A DNA stretch of 64,000 nt, from assembly GCA_016786705.1 (NCBI GenBank), contig JAEUVV010000011.1, forward strand, positions 62,001 to 126,000. Direction: 5' to 3'. Shown here piece by piece: positions 60,413-64,000 of this stretch. Position 1 is the first letter of the stretch. Each line of letters begins with the position of its first letter. A model generated the notes under the pieces. It was given only the letters and a program-made list of their open reading frames with translations, made no database searches and was not told the origin of the DNA. The DNA is from Taibaiella sp. GTDB taxonomy: Bacteria > Bacteroidota > Bacteroidia > Chitinophagales > Chitinophagaceae. The position numbers and the translations under genes were made by a program.

Positions 60413-61090
60413 ATGAAGATCCTACTGATAGAAGACGAACCCACGCTCAGCCAGAATATAAGGCAGGCCTTAGCAGCCGAGCAGATGCTGGTTGATTATG
60501 TGTTCGACGGGGCCTTGGCCGAACGCTTCTTCAAAAATCAATATGATTGTATCATTATGGACATCAACCTTCCCGGCAAGAACGGGCTGGAACTTTGCCG
60601 GATTTTCAGAACAGGGAATAGACATACCCCTGTATTACTCCTCACAGCATTTGACGAACTGGAAGATAAAGTAAAAGGGTTTGAGGCCGGTGCAGATGAT
60701 TACCTTACCAAACCTTTCTTTATGAAAGAGCTGGTGTTGCGGATACAATCCTTAAACAAAAGAGCACAACAGTCAAAAATTTCGGCTGCCAACAAGCACA
60801 CCCTTAGCTTTGAAGACATCCGCATAGACCTGCATCAGAAAAAGGTTTTCCGGCAAGACAAGGAAATCCTCCTCACGCCAAGGGAATACCAGATCTTATT
60901 ACGCCTTATGGAACAGCCTGGAGAGCTTGTTTCAAAAGCGGCTTTAATGGAAGAGATATGGGGGCAATCTGTAGGTATGAATACAAATACCATTGAAGTC
61001 TATATCAATTTCCTAAGGAACAAAATCGATAAGCCTTTCGGAAAAAGCTCTATAAAAACAAAAATCGGTTACGGCTATTTCATCCAATAA
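60413..61090 (+). CDS. OmpR-family response regulator
   Basis: A 225-residue regulator. The receiver has the acidic pair IEDE (residues 6-9), phospho-Asp in IIMDINLPGKNGLE (near 51) and Lys in DDYLTKPF (near 101). The DNA-binding winged helix (near 130-225) has ILLTPREYQILLRLMEQPGELVSKAALMEEIWG and NTIEVYINFLRNKIDKP, the OmpR/PhoB signature. Its kinase follows 2 bp downstream. A metal RND operon comes next, so CusR/CzcR-like control of efflux is likely; repeated TTAAG motifs upstream of that operon are candidate binding sites. Confidence 0.93.
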   Translation: MKILLIEDEPTLSQNIRQALAAEQMLVDYVFDGALAERFFKNQYDCIIMDINLPGKNGLELCRIFRTGNRHTPVLLLTAFDELEDKVKGFEAGADDYLTKPFFMKELVLRIQSLNKRAQQSKISAANKHTLSFEDIRIDLHQKKVFRQDKEILLTPREYQILLRLMEQPGELVSKAALMEEIWGQSVGMNTNTIEVYINFLRNKIDKPFGKSSIKTKIGYGYFIQ

Positions 61091-61092
61091 TA

Positions 61093-62463
61093 TTGAAGCT
61101 CAGGAACAAAATATTATTTTATTTTTCAAGTACGGTAATCCTGCTTACCGCGCTTACCCTGGTCGCGATCTTCTGGATCTCCAGCGCGTTCCGGGAGGAA
61201 TCTTTCCAGCAGCAGCAATACCAGAAAATAAAATATACCATTACCCTGCTTAAAGAGCACCAGGAGCAGGCCGAGCAACTCTCCATGCTGCTGGACGAGC
61301 AGGACATCCGGGACTTTTATGATGAAAAGCTGTATATCTACGACAGCAATAAAAGCCAGATCTTTGAAAGTGTGGACAGTCTTGAAATTTATAAAACTAA
61401 TTCCATACTAGACCAGCTCTCCCCTTCCCTGCGCTGGGTGGAAACGAAAGAAAACAAGTATGATATTGTAGGGGTTTATTATGAAACCAAGGGCAAGGCC
61501 TATTATGCCATCAGTAAGGCGTATGACGCAGCCGGCTATGCTAACAACACATTCCTGGGCAAGATCCTCGTGGTTATTTTTATCGCGATGGTCCTGATCG
61601 TGTTACTGCTGTCATTATATTTATCCAATATCATTGCCCAGCCCATCCTGTGGCTTACCAAAGGGATCAATGAGTTCGAGCCCAACCAGGATGCGCTACA
61701 GGTCATTGAGTTCAAAAGCACCACTTACGAGCTGCAGGAGTTGAAAGACAAATTTAACGAACTGCTACAGCGCTCGCATGAATACATGAGCTTCCAGAAA
61801 AATACGATACACCATATATCTCATGAACTGAAAACGCCTATTGCCATCCTTGTGTCGGAGCTGGAACGCTTAAAAGAAGAAGATAATATCGGGGAGTTAC
61901 AGGCGCGTGCGGAACAACTCAGTAAAAAAGCCGCTTCACTCGGCGATATCATCAGCGCACTGCTGCAAATCTCCAAACTCGAATCCGGTCAGCAGATCCA
62001 CCAGGAAGACTTCCGGGTAGACGAGCTGCTCTTTGATATTATCGCGGAACTCAATATTGTCAACCCGGGCTTTAACTTTGACATCCGCTACACTCCTGAT
62101 CAGTTCGACGAATCCCTGCTGGTGCTTCATGCCAATAAAATGCTGATCAAGCAGGCCTTTCAAAACCTGCTGATCAATGCCCTGCAATATGCCGATAATG
62201 AAAGCGCCAATGTACTCATTGATGCCCGGCAGGAAAATACGCTAAACATTTGCATCAGCAACAGCGGGCATACGATTAGCCCGGTAGAGCAACAATACAT
62301 TTTCAACTACTTCTTCCGGGGACAAAACAGCCAGCATATCTCCGGTTTCGGGCTGGGGCTGGTGTTCACACAAAAAATATTCCAGATCCACAGTGCGGTG
62401 ATCAGCTACCGGTCTGAAGCGCCCGCTATGAATTATTTTGAAATAAGCTTCCCTTTGTATTAA
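61093..62463 (+). CDS. Membrane histidine kinase partner of the OmpR-type regulator
   Basis: A 456-residue kinase starting at TTG 61093. Helix 1 (~8-28) and helix 2 (~158-182) enclose a ~130-residue periplasmic sensor with no recognised fold. A HAMP-like linker follows near 183-235, then the H-box NTIHHISHELKTPIAILVSELERL (near 238), N-box LLINALQYADNESANV (near 355) and a short G2 box FGLGLVFTQKI (near 420). The sensor is rich in Gln, Glu and Lys but lacks a clear His/Cys metal site, so the metal signal is inferred from the downstream efflux genes only. It directly follows the regulator gene. Confidence 0.9.
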   Translation: MKLRNKILFYFSSTVILLTALTLVAIFWISSAFREESFQQQQYQKIKYTITLLKEHQEQAEQLSMLLDEQDIRDFYDEKLYIYDSNKSQIFESVDSLEIYKTNSILDQLSPSLRWVETKENKYDIVGVYYETKGKAYYAISKAYDAAGYANNTFLGKILVVIFIAMVLIVLLLSLYLSNIIAQPILWLTKGINEFEPNQDALQVIEFKSTTYELQELKDKFNELLQRSHEYMSFQKNTIHHISHELKTPIAILVSELERLKEEDNIGELQARAEQLSKKAASLGDIISALLQISKLESGQQIHQEDFRVDELLFDIIAELNIVNPGFNFDIRYTPDQFDESLLVLHANKMLIKQAFQNLLINALQYADNESANVLIDARQENTLNICISNSGHTISPVEQQYIFNYFFRGQNSQHISGFGLGLVFTQKIFQIHSAVISYRSEAPAMNYFEISFPLY

Positions 62464-62514
62464 GCTAATCTTTAAGTGCTTTAAGGTCTTTTTAAGCTCA
62501 ATTCAGCCACATTT
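62460..62514 (+). promoter_or_regulatory. Candidate response-regulator sites and promoter of the second efflux operon
   Basis: TTAAG occurs at 62460, 62472, 62481 and 62492 (three as TTTAAG), spaced 9-12 bp, about one helix turn, as expected for OmpR-type direct-repeat sites. CACATTTG at 62507-62514 is a near-match to the -7 consensus. Binding by the preceding regulator is inferred. Confidence 0.45.
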
Positions 62515-62540
62515 GCATGCCTTTAATTAAGATTATAGTC

Positions 62541-63836
62541 ATGCGCGCACTTTATATAGCATTTATTACGCTCTTTATTTCTGCAACGGGTAAGGCCCAG
62601 GATACCTTGTCTTTGAGCCGTACACAAGCAGAAGCTATGTTCCTCAAAAACAACCTGGTATTAATTGCTGAAAAACTGAATATAGATTTACAGGAAGCTG
62701 AAGTAATGCAGGCCAGGTTATGGCCTAACCCGGAATTTACCTTCAACGATGTCAACTTCTGGGCCACGAAAAGACAAACCGGCGGACAGGAAGTATCGCC
62801 TCCTTTATGGGGTAGCCGCAACTTCGGCCGTAACCAGCAATTCGCCGCGGAATTAAATCAATTGATACAAACAGCCGGTAAAAGAAGGAAGCTGATCGCT
62901 TTGGGAAAAACCGATGTATCCCGTGCAGAGCAGGAGTTTGAAGAGGTTCTCCGAGATCTTAAATTTGAGTTCCGGCAGCAGCTTACCGAGATGCAATACC
63001 TGCAACTACGCCTGGAAAGCCTGGAACAGCAACAAAAAGCAATAGGAAAACTCGTCGCTGCTTACCAGCATCAATTTGAAAAAGGACATATAGCAAAAGC
63101 GGAATACCTGCGGCTCAAAGCACTCTCCCTATCCATCAGCAAAGAGCGGTATGCAACCAACTCGGCACTCAATGAGACAAGCAGTACCTTAAAGGGCCTG
63201 ATGCACTTGCCGGCAGACCAGGAGTTGCGCCTGGAAAAGGAAGGTTATTACCTACCGCTTAGCCAGACCTTCCAGCCAGATTTTCAACAACTATTACGGA
63301 CCGCGAAAGAGCACCGCCCCGATATCAGGCTGGCCGCGCTCGATATCAATTATGCAGAGCAAAAGGTAAAATATGAAAAATCAATGGCTGCGCCGGACCT
63401 TAAACTGCAAATGAACTATGACCGCAATGGTAATACCATGCTGGATTTCGTGGGCTTTGGGGTAAATATGGACCTGCCTGTTTTCAACCGGAACCAGGGG
63501 AATATTAAAAAAGCCAAACTGGAACTGGAACAGGCAAAACTGAAGTCAAGCCTCAAGACCAGGACCGTGGAGACAGAACTGAACCAAACCCTGAAAGAGC
63601 TTAAATACGCTGCCGGATTTATACACAGCATCGACTCCGACTATGAAAGCTCCCTGGATGAGTTATTGAACAGCTACAATAAAAACTTCAGTACCCGTAC
63701 CATCAGTATGCTGGAATACCTGGATTTCCTGGATACTTACTTAAACAACAAAGACATTATTCTTAAGGCCAATAAAGACCTTAACAATAATGTGGAAAAA
63801 CTGAATTACATCGTGGGTACAGAAGTGACCTTATAA
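62541..63836 (+). CDS. TolC-family outer membrane factor of a metal efflux system
   Basis: The start at ATG 62541 (MRALYIAFITLFISATGKAQ) gives a signal peptide and lies downstream of the -7 element; an ATG at 62517 would lie at or before the transcription start. The ~431-residue protein has the two-fold TolC layout with long amphipathic helices (residues ~130-200 and ~345-410), strands such as WPNPEFTFNDVNFWATKRQTG, and PNPEFT and PVFNRNQGNIKKAK blocks typical of CzcC-like members. It should form the outer-membrane channel for the adaptor encoded next. Unlike in the first island, the channel is a separate gene here. Confidence 0.88.
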   Translation: MRALYIAFITLFISATGKAQDTLSLSRTQAEAMFLKNNLVLIAEKLNIDLQEAEVMQARLWPNPEFTFNDVNFWATKRQTGGQEVSPPLWGSRNFGRNQQFAAELNQLIQTAGKRRKLIALGKTDVSRAEQEFEEVLRDLKFEFRQQLTEMQYLQLRLESLEQQQKAIGKLVAAYQHQFEKGHIAKAEYLRLKALSLSISKERYATNSALNETSSTLKGLMHLPADQELRLEKEGYYLPLSQTFQPDFQQLLRTAKEHRPDIRLAALDINYAEQKVKYEKSMAAPDLKLQMNYDRNGNTMLDFVGFGVNMDLPVFNRNQGNIKKAKLELEQAKLKSSLKTRTVETELNQTLKELKYAAGFIHSIDSDYESSLDELLNSYNKNFSTRTISMLEYLDFLDTYLNNKDIILKANKDLNNNVEKLNYIVGTEVTL

Positions 63837-63863
63837 CCTTAAAAACGCTTAAGCATATTTTAT

Positions 63864-64000
63864 ATGAATCGCATACACTTATTAGTAGCAGCTACACTCT
63901 TCCTGATGACGGCCTGTGGGGAAAAGGAAAAACCGGAAGATCAAAAGCAGGAAAAATTCTGTATTGATGAAAAATTTAAAAGCAAGATCCAGGTCACTAC
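63864..64000 (+). CDS. RND adaptor lipoprotein, N-terminal part (cut by window edge)
   Basis: The first ~45 codons of a gene that continues past the right edge. A lipobox in TAC (Cys near residue 18) is followed by a charged linker and FCIDEKFKSKIQVTT, the usual start of CusB/CzcB-type metal adaptors in Bacteroidota (Cys followed by a strand). It starts 27 bp after the TolC-family gene. The pump gene is expected beyond the window. Confidence 0.75.
   Translation, partial: MNRIHLLVAATLFLMTACGEKEKPEDQKQEKFCIDEKFKSKIQVT

Overview
This window looks like a chromosomal segment of a Bacteroidota bacterium, most likely of the Chitinophagaceae or a neighbouring family. The signs are C-terminal type IX secretion (T9SS) sorting domains, a gldC gliding gene, a BatD/BatE pair, a CzcA-type RND pump fused to its TolC channel, a short NuoG, promoters of the TAnnTTTG type, many lipoproteins with late signal-peptide Cys, and almost no Shine-Dalgarno sequences. 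Family-level placement is an inference.

Layout. 1-1365: start of a large secreted LamG-like protein, running off the left edge. 2.4-3.1 kb: LuxR-type response regulator. 3.3-4.3 kb: AT-rich antitoxin/zeta-toxin-like pair. 4.4-6.2 kb (minus): small housekeeping and hypothetical genes (RibD-like reductase, AlkD-like, lipoprotein). 6.2-15.5 kb: a zinc/cadmium-type efflux island (His/Cys-rich exported protein, CzcA-TolC fusion, adaptor, Fur-family regulator, CzcN-like methyltransferase, P1B-2 ATPase) with a 7-1-7 palindrome before the ATPase unit. 15.6-16.1 kb: acetyltransferase. 16.2-19.8 kb: a copper-type cassette of a HYC_CC_PP protein, an MbnP-like protein with a T9SS tail, and two MauG/MbnH-like diheme lipoproteins. 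19.9-23.7 kb: DsbA-like/HxlR divergent pair, threonine aldolase, two small membrane proteins.

23.8-39.2 kb (minus): the complete nuoA-N complex I operon. It is interrupted by an NlpE-like lipoprotein and a SecD-head/NTF2-like fusion between nuoE and nuoF, and by a four-helix-bundle gene between nuoF and nuoG. That last gene is flanked by inverted copies of a short A-rich repeat that recurs at other nuo junctions, once as a gene-less hairpin, so it resembles an IVS-like mobile element.

39.8-42.0 kb: relic of a YceI gene, then a BlaI/BlaR1-type pair with palindromic operators; the BlaR1-like protease carries an odd T9SS-like tail. 42.1-44.7 kb: TPR protein and PstS-like binding lipoprotein. 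45-49 kb: thiol peroxidase, a soluble hybrid kinase (TPR-HisKA-HATPase-REC-Hpt), small exported protein. 49.1-52.6 kb: smc. 52.7-54.2 kb: AbiEii-like nucleotidyltransferase with an unknown partner. 54.3-56.7 kb: TonB-type outer membrane protein. 57.3-60.3 kb: batD, batE, gldC. 60.4-64 kb: OmpR-type two-component system followed by a second metal-type TolC/adaptor efflux operon cut by the right edge.

Taken together, metal handling dominates the accessory part: two RND systems, a P-type ATPase, copper MbnP/MbnH, and an NlpE protein. The core part holds respiration and chromosome maintenance.
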